Part shown: one piece after another, positions 8,637 through 17,631 of the stretch
Layout of the letters: each line of letters opens with the position of its first letter
Position numbering within the stretch: position 1 is the first letter of the stretch
Assembly: GCA_018333075.1 (NCBI GenBank)
Contig: BORH01000007.1
Coordinates: 1 to 64,000, forward strand
Source: Heyndrickxia sporothermodurans
GTDB lineage: Bacteria; Bacillota; Bacilli; Bacillales; Bacillaceae_C
Direction of reading: 5' to 3'
DNA length: 64,000 nt
Made by a program: the position numbers and the translations under genes
Notes under the pieces: model-generated
What the model was told of the DNA's origin: nothing
The model's database searches: none
The model's input: the letters and a program-made list of their open reading frames with translations, nothing else

Positions 8637-9610
8637 TAAGCTGTTCCGAGTTGGACGCCTAGTTTTTTCAGGTATTGGCGATATGCAATGCTTACACGGT
8701 CGCAGACTAGTGATAGTTCTACTTGAAGATCAAGTGGTAGTTCTTCGGGTTTTTGATTTTCTACTACGGGTTTGTCCTGAGCGAAGATGTGGTCTTGGAA
8801 GGAAATAATTTCCTCATCTATAATCCCAGGATCGTAGCTAAAGGATAGAATTCCATAAGCGATCGATTTACTTTCATCAACTGGTTGGATCGTCAATAAA
8901 ATCGTCATTAGTTGATCTGTTTCTTTATCTTTTTTTGTAAAACGTACAGTGAAAGGACGTAATATTTCATACGTATAATATACATATTTAGGCTTTCCTG
9001 AACCGTCTGGATCTGGTTGGTAAATGGCGATTTCATCCGAATAGATTCGATCTTCTTCCCAATGAACATTATAATTTTCCACTTCTCGATGACTTTCCGT
9101 CCCTAAAAAGCCACTATGGACAACAGCTAAATGACCAACATCCAAAAAGTTTTCAATAATTCTAGGAGGTTTTGCGTTTACCTCTTGTGGTCCCCAAATC
9201 ACATTTCGATAGCCGTCTGCTTCCATTTCTGGGTATGGGAAAAGCTCTGGCTCATTACCAGCAAGATTCACCCAAATAAATCCGTACTTTTCAATACAGG
9301 AATATTTTATCGCTTTTGCCTTCTTCGGAATCGGACGACCCTTTGGTAGCTGAGGTATCGTTACACATGCTCCATCTGAATTATATTCCCATGCGTGATA
9401 TGGGCAAACAAGACAATCATCTTTCACTTCACCAAGTGAAAGGGCTGCACCTCTATGGATACAAAGATCCTTGAATGCATGAACCCCTTTACTATTTCTA
9501 AAAATAGCAATTCTATTGCCCATTAGCATAATTTGAATAGGTTTATCCTTTACATCCGTTGATCGGCAAGCAACAAGCCAATCTTCCTCTAATACTTTAT
9601 CCTCTAGCAT
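8636..9610 (-). CDS. Rieske non-heme iron oxygenase, alpha-subunit type
   Basis: A 324-residue oxygenase. The Rieske [2Fe-2S] ligands are CIH (50-52) and CPYH (69-72); the mononuclear iron site is NFLDVGHLAVVH (about 154-165; N-x2-D-x2-H-x4-H). The family includes VanA-type O-demethylases and the NdmA/B methylxanthine N-demethylases, which use a separate reductase. No reductase is visible here. The ATG follows a GGGGGG site. The gene diverges from a purine permease across a PurR-type operator, so a purine or methylated purine substrate is a reasonable inference; an aromatic substrate is the main alternative. Confidence 0.85.
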   Translation of the reverse strand: MLEDKVLEEDWLVACRSTDVKDKPIQIMLMGNRIAIFRNSKGVHAFKDLCIHRGAALSLGEVKDDCLVCPYHAWEYNSDGACVTIPQLPKGRPIPKKAKAIKYSCIEKYGFIWVNLAGNEPELFPYPEMEADGYRNVIWGPQEVNAKPPRIIENFLDVGHLAVVHSGFLGTESHREVENYNVHWEEDRIYSDEIAIYQPDPDGSGKPKYVYYTYEILRPFTVRFTKKDKETDQLMTILLTIQPVDESKSIAYGILSFSYDPGIIDEEIISFQDHIFAQDKPVVENQKPEELPLDLQVELSLVCDRVSIAYRQYLKKLGVQLGTA

Positions 9611-9728
9611 TTACTTTTCCCCCCACAAATGAACTTTCTTAGCTTTGTTTTTCATTAATCTTATTAAAAACAATAATTACCAACATATTTTTAATTTTAT
9701 TAATATCATATCAAAATATCAACAAAAA

Positions 9729-9800
9729 CACGAATAAAAATATATTTAAATAAAAAAATATTCGTATTTAGTATACATTTTCAAAAAAATTATATATAAT
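9729..9800. promoter_or_regulatory. shared PurR-type operator and purine permease promoter
   Basis: CACGAATA (from 9729) and the inverted ATATTCGTA (to 9766) repeat the 34-base CGAA-to-TTCG spacing seen before guaC. A TATAAT -10 for the permease lies at 9795-9800. On the other strand TTGATA and TAAAAT spaced by 17 could serve the Rieske gene. A PurR target is inferred by comparison with the guaC operator. Confidence 0.62.
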
Positions 9801-9842
9801 CCTATTAAAAACTAACGGAATACGAACTAGGAGGATTCAACT

Positions 9843-11147
9843 TTGGAAAAGCAAAATAATAGCAATATTATTGTTGGGGTGAATGATAAGATTAGTTTTG
9901 GAAAAGCCCTACTTCTTGGAATGCAGCATGTTTTGGCAATGGATTTATATATAGCGCCGATCATTATTGCTGGACTTCTTTCGCTAAGTACAGAAAATAC
10001 GTCATTTTTTATCCAAATGTGCTTTCTTGCAACTGGACTAGCCACATTGATACAAACTGGTTTTGGAATTAAGCTTCCAGTAGTCCAAGGTCCATCTTAT
10101 GTACCGATTGGTGCGATTGCTGCAATTGGTGGAAAATTAGGGATGGGGGCAATTGCCGGCAGTCTAATTCCTGGCGCGATTCTCATATCTCTACTTGGAT
10201 ATCCATTAAAATGGTTTGCAAAAGCTGTTAAAAAATTTATTCCTCCTATTGTTGGCGGAACAGTTATTATTATTGTTGGGATTTCATTAATGCCTGTTGG
10301 AATGAATAGTATCTATAATGCTGAAGGGGATATCGGTATAAATATTCTAATTGCAGCTATTTCAGCTGGTGTACTTGTTCTTTGTATGTTGCTTGGTCGA
10401 AAAATGCATGGTATTGGAACCTTTTTTCGTTTAGTATCCGTTATTGTCGCTATTTTAATTGGAACCATCTCTGCTAGTTTCTTTGGTGCTGTTGATTTTT
10501 CTCCAGTTAAAAATGCAGCTTGGTTTTCACTTCCTTCATTTTTTCCTTTTGGAAAACCAGTTTTTAATATAAGTGCTATACTTTCTATTGCTTTTGTATA
10601 TTTTATTATTTTAATAGAAACAACTGGAACTTGGTTCGTTGTCTCAACAGTTACAGACCATGAATTAGATGAAAAACGCCTTAACCGCGCTTCATTCGGA
10701 GAAGGACTCGGGTGTCTTGTCGGATCACTTTTTGGAAGTACACCTATGACTGGTTATTCGTCAAATGCTGGTTTGCTCGCTATCACAGGTGTTGCAAGCA
10801 GAATGGCAATTATGGCGGGTGGAGGAATATTAATATGCTTAGGGCTCATCCCGAAGCTTTCAGCAGCGATTACTTGTATTCCTGAACCAGTAATCAACGG
10901 AATATTCGGAATTGTGTGTGTAGCCATCGTTACAAACGGAATGAAAGTTATTCAACCTATCTATATTAATGATCGAAGCATGATGATTATCGGAATTCCA
11001 ATTCTCTTAACCATCGCGGTCACCATTCTACCTAAAGAAGTCCTAAACAACACACCTGAATGGGTAAACTACGTCCTATCATCAAGCATGACCATCGGTG
11101 CCCTAGCAGCACTCATCCTAAACCTCATCATACCAAAAGAAAAATAA
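9843..11147 (+). CDS. NCS2-family purine (xanthine/uric acid type) permease
   Basis: 434 residues with about 12-14 hydrophobic segments. NCS2 signatures are GMQHVLAMD (residues ~27-35), VVQGPSYVPIGAIAAIGG (~79-96) and ETTGTWF...TPMTGYSSNAGLLAITGVASR (~261-325), matching the PbuX/PucJ/PucK xanthine-urate branch more than UraA. The start is TTG at 9843, supported by AGGAGG eight bases upstream. Control by the PurR-type operator fits purine uptake. A 27-bp repeat begins one base after the TAA stop. The exact base transported cannot be read from sequence. Confidence 0.88.
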   Translation: MEKQNNSNIIVGVNDKISFGKALLLGMQHVLAMDLYIAPIIIAGLLSLSTENTSFFIQMCFLATGLATLIQTGFGIKLPVVQGPSYVPIGAIAAIGGKLGMGAIAGSLIPGAILISLLGYPLKWFAKAVKKFIPPIVGGTVIIIVGISLMPVGMNSIYNAEGDIGINILIAAISAGVLVLCMLLGRKMHGIGTFFRLVSVIVAILIGTISASFFGAVDFSPVKNAAWFSLPSFFPFGKPVFNISAILSIAFVYFIILIETTGTWFVVSTVTDHELDEKRLNRASFGEGLGCLVGSLFGSTPMTGYSSNAGLLAITGVASRMAIMAGGGILICLGLIPKLSAAITCIPEPVINGIFGIVCVAIVTNGMKVIQPIYINDRSMMIIGIPILLTIAVTILPKEVLNNTPEWVNYVLSSSMTIGALAALILNLIIPKEK

Positions 11148-11148
11148 C

Positions 11149-11175
11149 GGGACAGGGGGACTGGTTCCTTGTCCC
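11149..11175 (+). repeat. 27-bp palindrome, copy 7
   Basis: Full-length forward copy one base past the permease stop. It forms an inverted pair with copy 8, 84 bases away. Confidence 0.88.
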
Positions 11176-11251
11176 CTATACCCTGCTTTTCCAATTTTCT
11201 CTCCTGTTTTTAATAAAACAAAAACTATCTTATTAACTTATTATGTTGAGA

Positions 11252-11809
11252 CTAGTTTTGGGACGCGGAACCTGTCCCTGTGTCCCATTCATTTTGGAGA
11301 ATTCCCATATGGATGATATCATGCCAGGTTCCGTTTCTAAACAGGCTTTGTCTAGATGTTCCTTCATGTTTAAAGCCTAGCTTTTCATAAAGTTTTATAG
11401 CTCGATTGTTAAATGAAAAAACACGTAAAGACACCCGATGGAGATTCATTTCAAGAAATGCATATTCGAGAATAAGCTTTAATGCTTCCGTTCCGCATCC
11501 TTTCCCCCAATAATTTTTTTCTCCGATATCAATGATACATTCTGCATGGCGATTTTTATAATCAATATTTATTAATGAGGTTATACCGATTGGTGTGTTT
11601 GACTCCTTGTCCATTATGATATAGCTTTTAGACGTATTCGAACCAAGAATGACATGATTAACAAATTCTTTCGTTTCATCGAGATGGTATAAATCCAAAT
11701 AGGGATTAGTAGACTGCATAACCTCCATATCATTTCTCCAAACATGATAAATTTCAGCATCCTCGGATGTCATTTTTCTCAATGTGATAGTAGGTGTTTC
11801 AAATATCAT
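11252..11809 (-). CDS. GNAT-family N-acetyltransferase (RimJ/RimL-like)
   Basis: 185 residues with the GNAT fold: ITLRKMTSEDAE at the start, the acetyl-CoA loop GEKNYWGKGCGTEALKLIL in the middle and LHRVSLRVFSFNNRAIKLYEKLGFKHEG near the end. These enzymes acetylate ribosomal protein N-termini, polyamines or small amines; the substrate is unknown. The start chosen is the ATG at 11809 with AAGGAG upstream, not the longer frame overlapping the TetR gene. The last ten or so residues (DTGTGSASQN) are translated from a 27-bp repeat and are not part of the domain. It lies 35 bases downstream of the TetR gene. Confidence 0.83.
   Translation of the reverse strand: MIFETPTITLRKMTSEDAEIYHVWRNDMEVMQSTNPYLDLYHLDETKEFVNHVILGSNTSKSYIIMDKESNTPIGITSLINIDYKNRHAECIIDIGEKNYWGKGCGTEALKLILEYAFLEMNLHRVSLRVFSFNNRAIKLYEKLGFKHEGTSRQSLFRNGTWHDIIHMGILQNEWDTGTGSASQN
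11260..11286 (-). repeat. 27-bp palindrome, copy 8 (translated into acetyltransferase tail)
   Basis: Reverse copy inside the 3' end of the acetyltransferase gene, in the same reading frame as copies 9, 10 and 17 (DTGTGSASQ). Confidence 0.88.
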
Positions 11810-11844
11810 AAAGAAACAACTCCTTAAATTAATTTCTCCTAATC

Positions 11845-12456
11845 CTAAGGATTTAAGATGGCTTTCAATGAACATTCAAAGGCTGTAAGCTGTGCCTTAA
11901 CATTCGTTTTTTCAGATCCTAACTGAAAAGTATCCAGCATTAACCCATCCAAAAAAGATATAAAGTAAAGCGCAATATCTTCCGGGGCTAAAAGCGGCTT
12001 AAATTCCTGCTGGTCCATTCCCTTTTGTAAAAATCTTTTAATGGCATTTTTCAGATTGTCATAACGCTCTGAGATGTAAGGAAAATGTTCTTTTTCATTA
12101 GCATAGTTTGAGGTTAGAAAAAATTCCGCCTTGGCTCGTACAAGGGAGTTATTTATCCCTTCTATATTCTGTTGTTGTAATTTAATCCAGTCGGTTAACT
12201 GATCCCACAATGGACGGTCTACAGTAGGCTCAAAAAATAAAATATCCTCTCTATCTTCAAACTGTAGTACTTCCATAAAAAGATGATCAATGTGATTAAA
12301 ATAAGCATATAGCCCGCCTCTGGATACATTCGCTTCATTCATAACATCCTGCATTGTTACATGTGTATATCCTTTTAAGATAAATACACGTCTAGCCGCT
12401 TTCAACAACTCTTTTTTCTTTTCTTTTTTATATGCATCACTTACTTTAGGTGACAA
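11845..12456 (-). CDS. TetR/AcrR-family repressor (YfiR-like)
   Basis: 203 residues. The N-terminal helix-turn-helix spans about residues 14-60 (ELLKAARRVFILKGYTHVT...ANVSRGGLYAYF) and the rest is the helical ligand and dimer domain. The opening MSPKVSDAYKKEKK resembles B. subtilis YfiR. The start is TTG at 12456 with GGAG nine bases upstream. A palindrome between its -35 and -10 boxes suggests autorepression. It probably controls itself and the acetyltransferase that follows; the inducer is unknown. Confidence 0.86.
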   Translation of the reverse strand: MSPKVSDAYKKEKKKELLKAARRVFILKGYTHVTMQDVMNEANVSRGGLYAYFNHIDHLFMEVLQFEDREDILFFEPTVDRPLWDQLTDWIKLQQQNIEGINNSLVRAKAEFFLTSNYANEKEHFPYISERYDNLKNAIKRFLQKGMDQQEFKPLLAPEDIALYFISFLDGLMLDTFQLGSEKTNVKAQLTAFECSLKAILNP

Positions 12457-12481
12457 ATAATACCAACTCCTATTTTAAAAT

Positions 12482-12537
12482 AAACATTAATGTCGTTTAT
12501 TTAATATTATGATAACCGACATCAATGTCGTTTTCAA
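12482..12537 (-). promoter_or_regulatory. tetR promoter with two palindromic operators
   Basis: On the minus strand TTGAAA (12537-12532) and TATCAT (12514-12509) are 17 bases apart. The palindrome CGACATCAATGTCG (12517-12530) fills the spacer, and a second related palindrome ACATTAATGT (12484-12493) lies just downstream. This layout is typical of a TetR autorepressor. Confidence 0.65.
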
Positions 12538-12539
12538 CA

Positions 12540-12572
12540 AAAATAATAGGACAGGCTCCACTTGCCTGTCCG
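12540..12572 (-). terminator. terminator of the dicarboxylate symporter gene
   Basis: A perfect 8-bp stem (GGACAGGC/GCCTGTCC, 12550-12572) is followed on the minus strand by TATTATTTTTG, 40 bases past the symporter stop. The stem sequence could be a remnant of the 27-bp repeat. Confidence 0.65.
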
Positions 12573-12611
12573 TGCTATTACGAATATCAATCTGCTTGCA
12601 CTTCTTGATGC

Positions 12612-13880
12612 CTAGATTTGGGACACTGAACCTGTCCCCTCGTCCCTTTGAACGCTTTCACTTTTTTGTTCACTTTTATCGACAATGGCTGCTCCGACAA
12701 TGTCACCTGTAACGTTGCACATTGTAAATACCATATCAGTTATAACATTAACCCCTGCAGTTAATCCTACGATTTCAATAGGAAGGCCAGCCTGGGTGAA
12801 GACGATTGACATTCCAATCAGCCCAGCTCCTGGAACACCTGCGGTTCCAACTGCAGCTAAGGTCCCTGTTAAAATAATTCCTATAATCGCTCCAATACTC
12901 AAATCATAGCCAACGATTTCTGCTGCAAAAACAACACCTACTCCAAAATGAATAGCTGATCCATTCATATTAACGGTGGCACCGATAGGTAGAGTGAAAT
13001 TAGCGACTCTGTCACTAATACCAGCCTTTAAGGCAGATTTGATGGTAACTGGAAGCGTCCCTAAGCTGCTGCATGTTACGAAAGCCGTCATGATTGCTTC
13101 ACGCGTATTTAGAAAAAATTTAATAACAGGTACTTTAAAAAGAAGCAAAATAAGTGGAAATACGATAAGCATTTGAATGGCTACACCTACATATGAAGCA
13201 CCGACATACTTTGCGAGTGATTGAAGTGTTCCCATCCCTTGATTACCAATAGATGTGGCAGTAATTCCCAAAACTCCAATTGGTGCATATTGTAATATCC
13301 CATTTAAAATACGAAAGGTTACTTCGCTTCCTGCCTCTGCAAGCTTTAACAGCAAGTTTCCCCATTCCGTCATTTGTGATTCTGTAGAATGTCGAATAAA
13401 CGAAATAGCAAACCCAATAATAAGTGCGACAAATACAATGCTTAAAATTTCGCCTTTTGCCATTGAATCAATGATATTTGTTGGAACGATTTGAAGAAGA
13501 ATGTCGATAATCGATGGTGCTTCTGGAACATCTATATTTGTGTTTTTAGGCATTTGAAGTCCTAATCCAGGATTGATTAGCTTAGCAATAATAAGTCCAA
13601 TTCCAACTGCAATTCCTGTTGAGATAATGTAATATGGAAAGATTTTTCCGCCGATACGACCAAGCTCTTTTGGACTTGAATTATTAACAGAAACAATTAA
13701 CGTAAGAAAAATGAGTGGAACTACAATCATTTTTAATAGTTTAAGAAATAATTCTCCGAAAGGCGATAATACCTGAGCAGATTCCCCAAAAATAATCCCT
13801 ATGATAATTCCTAAAATGAAACCTACAGTAATTTTTAAAATAAATGATTTTCCACGATACCATTTCCAAATAGCTAACAT
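12612..13880 (-). CDS. dicarboxylate/amino acid:cation symporter (DAACS family, GltP/GltT-like)
   Basis: 422 residues of the glutamate transporter fold. The serine-rich hairpin tip CSSLGTLPVT and the binding motif NMNGSAIHFGVGVVF, equivalent to NMDGT in GltPh, are clear, as is GTAGVPGAGLIGMSIVFT in HP2. Substrate (glutamate, aspartate, a C4-dicarboxylate or serine/threonine) is not decidable. The ATG at 13880 has AAGGGGG upstream. An imperfect cre-like TGAAAGCGTTTAAC lies about 25 bases upstream of the start. The final residues RDEGTGSVSQI come from a 27-bp repeat. Confidence 0.88.
   Translation of the reverse strand: MLAIWKWYRGKSFILKITVGFILGIIIGIIFGESAQVLSPFGELFLKLLKMIVVPLIFLTLIVSVNNSSPKELGRIGGKIFPYYIISTGIAVGIGLIIAKLINPGLGLQMPKNTNIDVPEAPSIIDILLQIVPTNIIDSMAKGEILSIVFVALIIGFAISFIRHSTESQMTEWGNLLLKLAEAGSEVTFRILNGILQYAPIGVLGITATSIGNQGMGTLQSLAKYVGASYVGVAIQMLIVFPLILLLFKVPVIKFFLNTREAIMTAFVTCSSLGTLPVTIKSALKAGISDRVANFTLPIGATVNMNGSAIHFGVGVVFAAEIVGYDLSIGAIIGIILTGTLAAVGTAGVPGAGLIGMSIVFTQAGLPIEIVGLTAGVNVITDMVFTMCNVTGDIVGAAIVDKSEQKSESVQRDEGTGSVSQI
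12620..12646 (-). repeat. 27-bp palindrome, copy 9 (translated into symporter tail)
   Basis: Reverse copy inside the 3' end of the symporter gene, read as RDEGTGSVSQ. Confidence 0.88.
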
Positions 13881-13978
13881 AAAAATCCCCCTTGTAATCA
13901 ATAGTTAAACGCTTTCATTTTGAATTTTTTTCAAAAAGCATCTTTTTACTCTTCCAATGCTGACAAAAAACGATCTAG

Positions 13979-15472
13979 TTATAACTGGGACACTGAACCT
14001 GTCCCTCTGTCCCTTGGAGGGTGTTTAGTTTTTTCTTCATAGAATAGTGCAAAGTTTGGATTTACTTTGCCGATACCAAGGTGTCTTGCTTTATAATCTT
14101 TCAAGAGCTCAAAGAATTTTTTACTTAGTAGTAAGATGACGACAACATTGATGAAGGTTGGGATGGCTGAGGTAATGTCTGCAAAGTACCAAACTGATTG
14201 CCCAGGTATTCCATATGTAACTGCATAGATCACCATTATCGTTCCAGGGATTGGATAGATGATATTGTACATTTTTAAAAAGCGCTTTTTCCATTTGAGG
14301 CGTTTTGGATTTTTAAAAAGATGGCGCAATAATACTTCGTAATAGACGTACCAACCTGTAGAGGTGGTTAGACCGAAAAGAAAAATGGACACAGTGACGA
14401 TTATTCGTCCAAAGCTGCCAATTCCATCCTCAAAGGCAGACAAAGTTAATTCCGCTCCAGATAAACCGGTAGACCACTTCCCTGTAACAATGACGACTAA
14501 TGCCGTAATCGTACAAACGATCATAGTATCAACGAAGACTTCAAAAGCCCCCCACATCCCCTGTTTTACTGGATGATCCGTTTTTGCTGTAGAATGAACC
14601 ATCGGCGAAGTTCCCCACCCTGCTTCATTACTGTACACCGCACGAGCAATTCCCAATCGAATAACCTGTGCAACCGCAGCTCCTGTAAATCCACCAACTG
14701 CAGCAGTTCCAGTAAAAGCACTTGTGAAAATCAATTCAAACACGCTGCCTATTTCTGTAAATCTGCTAGAAATAATGAATAATCCTGATAAAAGATAGAA
14801 GAGACACATAATTGGTACTAGTTTTGTTGCAATTTTACCAACATGTCTAATTCCACCATTTATCATGTAGTACACAAGCAGTAGGTAAACAATAGAAACA
14901 GGAATCATTCCAATATTAAAGGTAGAGCTCACAGCCTCTGAGATTGTATAGCTTTGAAGAGTAATAAAGAAGGTTGAAAAAATACCTAGTCCAAAAAGAA
15001 GCGCTGGAATCATCCAATATTTAAAATTTCTCTCTTCCCCTAGCCCCTTTTCCATATAATAAGTCGGTCCACCATATGGATCTCCATTTTCATCTGTGTT
15101 ACGATAATATACTGATAATGTCACTTCGACTGTTTTAATTAACATTCCAATCAATGCACTACACCACATCCAAAATACTGCACCTGGGCCCCCAACAGCG
15201 ATAGCAGTCGCAACACCACCAATATTTCCAACCCCTACAGATCCTCCAATGGCCGTGCTCACTGCTTCGAATGGGGAAAGAATTCCTTTTGTATTTTTAT
15301 CACTAGATTTTCTTTTGAAAATAATTCCAAAAGTATTCTTCATAATGTGTGGAAAAAAGCGAAACTGGAATAACTTACTTCCAATAGTAAAATATAATCC
15401 TGTAAAAAGAATCGAAACGATTAGTGGCAGCCCCCATAAAAATGCAGAGAAGCTCTCCAATATTTTTTCCAA
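13979..15472 (-). CDS. sodium:alanine symporter (AGCS/AlsT family)
   Basis: 497 residues with about ten hydrophobic helices. Family signatures are FEAVSTAIGGSVGVGNIGGVATAIAVGGPGAVFWMW (~68-103), YGGPTYYMEKGLG and GIARAVYSNEAGWGTSPMVHSTAKT. These carriers import alanine, glycine or glutamine with sodium. The start is TTG at 15472 with GGAGG about ten bases upstream. The gene lies 62 bases downstream of the amidohydrolase and may be co-transcribed with it and with the DAACS symporter. The C-terminal RDRGTGSVSQL is encoded by a 27-bp repeat. Confidence 0.88.
   Translation of the reverse strand: MEKILESFSAFLWGLPLIVSILFTGLYFTIGSKLFQFRFFPHIMKNTFGIIFKRKSSDKNTKGILSPFEAVSTAIGGSVGVGNIGGVATAIAVGGPGAVFWMWCSALIGMLIKTVEVTLSVYYRNTDENGDPYGGPTYYMEKGLGEERNFKYWMIPALLFGLGIFSTFFITLQSYTISEAVSSTFNIGMIPVSIVYLLLVYYMINGGIRHVGKIATKLVPIMCLFYLLSGLFIISSRFTEIGSVFELIFTSAFTGTAAVGGFTGAAVAQVIRLGIARAVYSNEAGWGTSPMVHSTAKTDHPVKQGMWGAFEVFVDTMIVCTITALVVIVTGKWSTGLSGAELTLSAFEDGIGSFGRIIVTVSIFLFGLTTSTGWYVYYEVLLRHLFKNPKRLKWKKRFLKMYNIIYPIPGTIMVIYAVTYGIPGQSVWYFADITSAIPTFINVVVILLLSKKFFELLKDYKARHLGIGKVNPNFALFYEEKTKHPPRDRGTGSVSQL
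13987..14013 (-). repeat. 27-bp palindrome, copy 10 (translated into AlsT tail)
   Basis: Reverse copy inside the 3' end of the alanine symporter gene, read as RDRGTGSVSQ. Confidence 0.88.
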
Positions 15473-15534
15473 AAAGGATCTCCCTCCTCACGATGATTGA
15501 TTATTCAAAAAATTACTTTTAAATGTGAAGGCTA

Positions 15535-17145
15535 CTATTTAGTAGCCTTTGCTTTTTCAAATGTCACCTTACCATCAATAATGGTTTGTTCAATATCTGT
15601 AGTTAATAGTTCATCAGGATCCTCTAAATCAAAAATATTTTTAGAGAAAACCGTCATATCTGCTAGTTTCCCTCTTGAAATTGTCCCCTTAATCATTTCT
15701 TCATTCGTTGCGTACGCACCCCCTATCGTAAATAACTTAATCGCTTCTTCTATCGTTAATTTCTCTGATGGGTTCCATCCTTCATGGCTTTCACCAGGTG
15801 CTTTTCGAGTAACGGCTGCATGAATTCCTAGCAGCGGATCAATTGGTTCGACAGGTGCATCTGAACCACCAGCACAAATGACCCCTGCAGACAATAAAGT
15901 TTTCCATGCATAAGAAAGCTTGATCCGCGATTCACCAAGTCTATCTTGAACCCATGGAAAATCCCCTGCAACAAATCTAGGTTGAATGTCCACCATTCGG
16001 TTCGGTGAAACGAGTCTTGGGATAAGCTCTTCTCGAAGTACTTGTGTATGGATCAAGCGATCACGATAGGATACAGCAGGAAATTGATCTAATATATTTA
16101 ATACATTTTCAAGAGCTTGATCCCCTATGGTATGAACAGCAATAGGCATCCCAAGCTTTCTTGCCTCATTAACGATGGAATACAACGTTTCCTGATCGAA
16201 CATCGCATCACCAAAACTAGTAGGATCATCATGGTACGGCTTAGATAATAGAGCAGTCCTTCGCCCTAAGGCTCCATCTGCAAAAATTTTAACCGCCCCG
16301 ATTTGCAAATGCTCATTCCCGTATCCTGCATACATTCCACTTTCTTTCAGGTCTTTCATATATATATAGTCCATTAATAAGTTACAGCGTAAGCCTAACT
16401 GTTCCTCATTAATTAATTCATTGTAAATTTGATAGGTTTGGTAGAATCCGTTTAAGAAAGACGGATCATTTGTATGGGCACTTGTCAGTCCTTTTTCCAT
16501 TGCGAATTGCACAGCTTGTCGAGCAGCCCATTTTAATTCCGAATATGACTTTTCCGGAATATATTTTTTTATTAGCTCTGATGCAGATTCTAATAGTAAA
16601 CCTGTTGGCTTTCCGGTTCTTTCATCATGAACAATCGTTCCACCCTCTGGAACAGTCATCATCGAATGGTAATGGCACATCTCTAAAGCCTTACTATTTA
16701 CAAGAAAGGCATGGCCGCATATTCTTGAAATAAATAATGGACAATGTGGAGTAACAGCATCCAGCTCCTCAATTGTCGGAATCGTGGAATCTGTAAATAG
16801 ATTCTCGTCCCACCCACGCCCCAACAGCCATTCACCAGGCTGAAGAGTACTAGCTTTTTCTTTAATTTTCTCAAGCATTTCCACTTTCGACTGAACCCCA
16901 GTAACATCTAGATTGAGAAAATTTAAAGCAACTCCACCAAGATGAACATGACTCTCTATTAACCCAGGTGTTGCAGTTTTCCCCTCTAAATTAACGACCC
17001 TCGCATCATGCCTCCCCCACTGAAGCACCATCTCCTCCGTTGATCCCATATCTATAAATCGACCATTATCAATCACAACAGACTCAACAACAGGAAACAT
17101 ACGATCCAAAGTAAAAATTTGCCCCTTCGTATAAATCGTCCTCAT
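15535..17145 (-). CDS. YtcJ-like metal-dependent amidohydrolase (Amidohydro_3)
   Basis: 536 residues. Metal-binding motif ATPGLIESHVHLGG near residue 58, WLLGRGWDENLF near 100, an HTIGDQALENVL histidine segment, HTQVLREELI and GGSDAPVEPIDPLLGIHAAVTRK toward the end all match the YtcJ/ExoI-type amidohydrolases. These hydrolyse N-acyl or cyclic amide bonds; the substrate is unknown. I chose the ATG at 17145, since GGGGGAG lies five bases upstream and the TTG before it would be too close. A 7-bp hairpin (15529-15550) overlaps the stop codon. Neighbouring amino acid symporters suggest release and uptake of an amino acid. Confidence 0.87.
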   Translation of the reverse strand: MRTIYTKGQIFTLDRMFPVVESVVIDNGRFIDMGSTEEMVLQWGRHDARVVNLEGKTATPGLIESHVHLGGVALNFLNLDVTGVQSKVEMLEKIKEKASTLQPGEWLLGRGWDENLFTDSTIPTIEELDAVTPHCPLFISRICGHAFLVNSKALEMCHYHSMMTVPEGGTIVHDERTGKPTGLLLESASELIKKYIPEKSYSELKWAARQAVQFAMEKGLTSAHTNDPSFLNGFYQTYQIYNELINEEQLGLRCNLLMDYIYMKDLKESGMYAGYGNEHLQIGAVKIFADGALGRRTALLSKPYHDDPTSFGDAMFDQETLYSIVNEARKLGMPIAVHTIGDQALENVLNILDQFPAVSYRDRLIHTQVLREELIPRLVSPNRMVDIQPRFVAGDFPWVQDRLGESRIKLSYAWKTLLSAGVICAGGSDAPVEPIDPLLGIHAAVTRKAPGESHEGWNPSEKLTIEEAIKLFTIGGAYATNEEMIKGTISRGKLADMTVFSKNIFDLEDPDELLTTDIEQTIIDGKVTFEKAKATK

Positions 17146-17367
17146 CAAAACTCCCCCTTCCCCAGAGCGAAAAATCCTTTCCCCTCGCCCCTATCCCAAA
17201 ACTTCTAGCAAAAAATCCAATCATTAAACATACTGATACATAAACAAAATCAATTAAACTAATAAAATGTAATATCAAGACATGCCACCAACAAATTCTC
17301 CCAATAATAATACATTCGTCCTCACCCAACATATCCCCTCTAAAATTGTATGACTTTTCAAAAAAAA

Positions 17368-17394
17368 AGGACAGAGGGACAGGTTCATTGTCCC
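17368..17394 (+). repeat. 27-bp palindrome, copy 11
   Basis: Forward copy with one change in its first base, in a non-coding region. It forms an inverted pair with copy 12. Confidence 0.82.
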
Positions 17395-17602
17395 AATGTC
17401 TCTGCAAATAACCCTACTATTACAGTATAAAAATTAAAGTCTGGTCATAGGAAAATTCTTACAATCTCCCTTTATAATGACATGCACTTCAATTCAACAT
17501 GTCCAAAAACTCTATTATAAATCAAGAAAAATCTCGTAAATTTTTCCATCTAGATTGCTTTCTTCCCGTCCAGCGCCATTAACAATCACAGGTCATTACC
17601 TT

Positions 17603-17629
17603 GGGACAGGGAACCTGTCCCCCTGTCCC
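17603..17629 (-). repeat. 27-bp palindrome, copy 12
   Basis: Full-length reverse copy two bases upstream of the marR -35 box. Confidence 0.88.
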
Positions 17630-17631
17630 AT

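Larger units (their letters stand above)
17146..17631. other. divergent intergenic region with two repeats
   Basis: About 490 bases between the amidohydrolase and marR starts, holding two oppositely oriented 27-bp repeats (17368-17394 and 17603-17629). Open frames here have no ribosome sites or recognisable sequence. I see no RNA gene. Confidence 0.5.

Noticed and set aside
8382-8639. 85-aa open frame beside the RAYT gene
   Set aside because: No ribosome site or recognisable domain, and its end translates the 27-bp repeat; treated as spacer of the cassette.
13905-13918. cre site upstream of the DAACS symporter
   Set aside because: TGAAAGCGTTTAAC misses the last two consensus positions; kept only as a remark.
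17084-17407. 107-aa open frame over the amidohydrolase start
   Set aside because: Overlaps a well-supported gene in another frame, includes a repeat, and resembles no protein.
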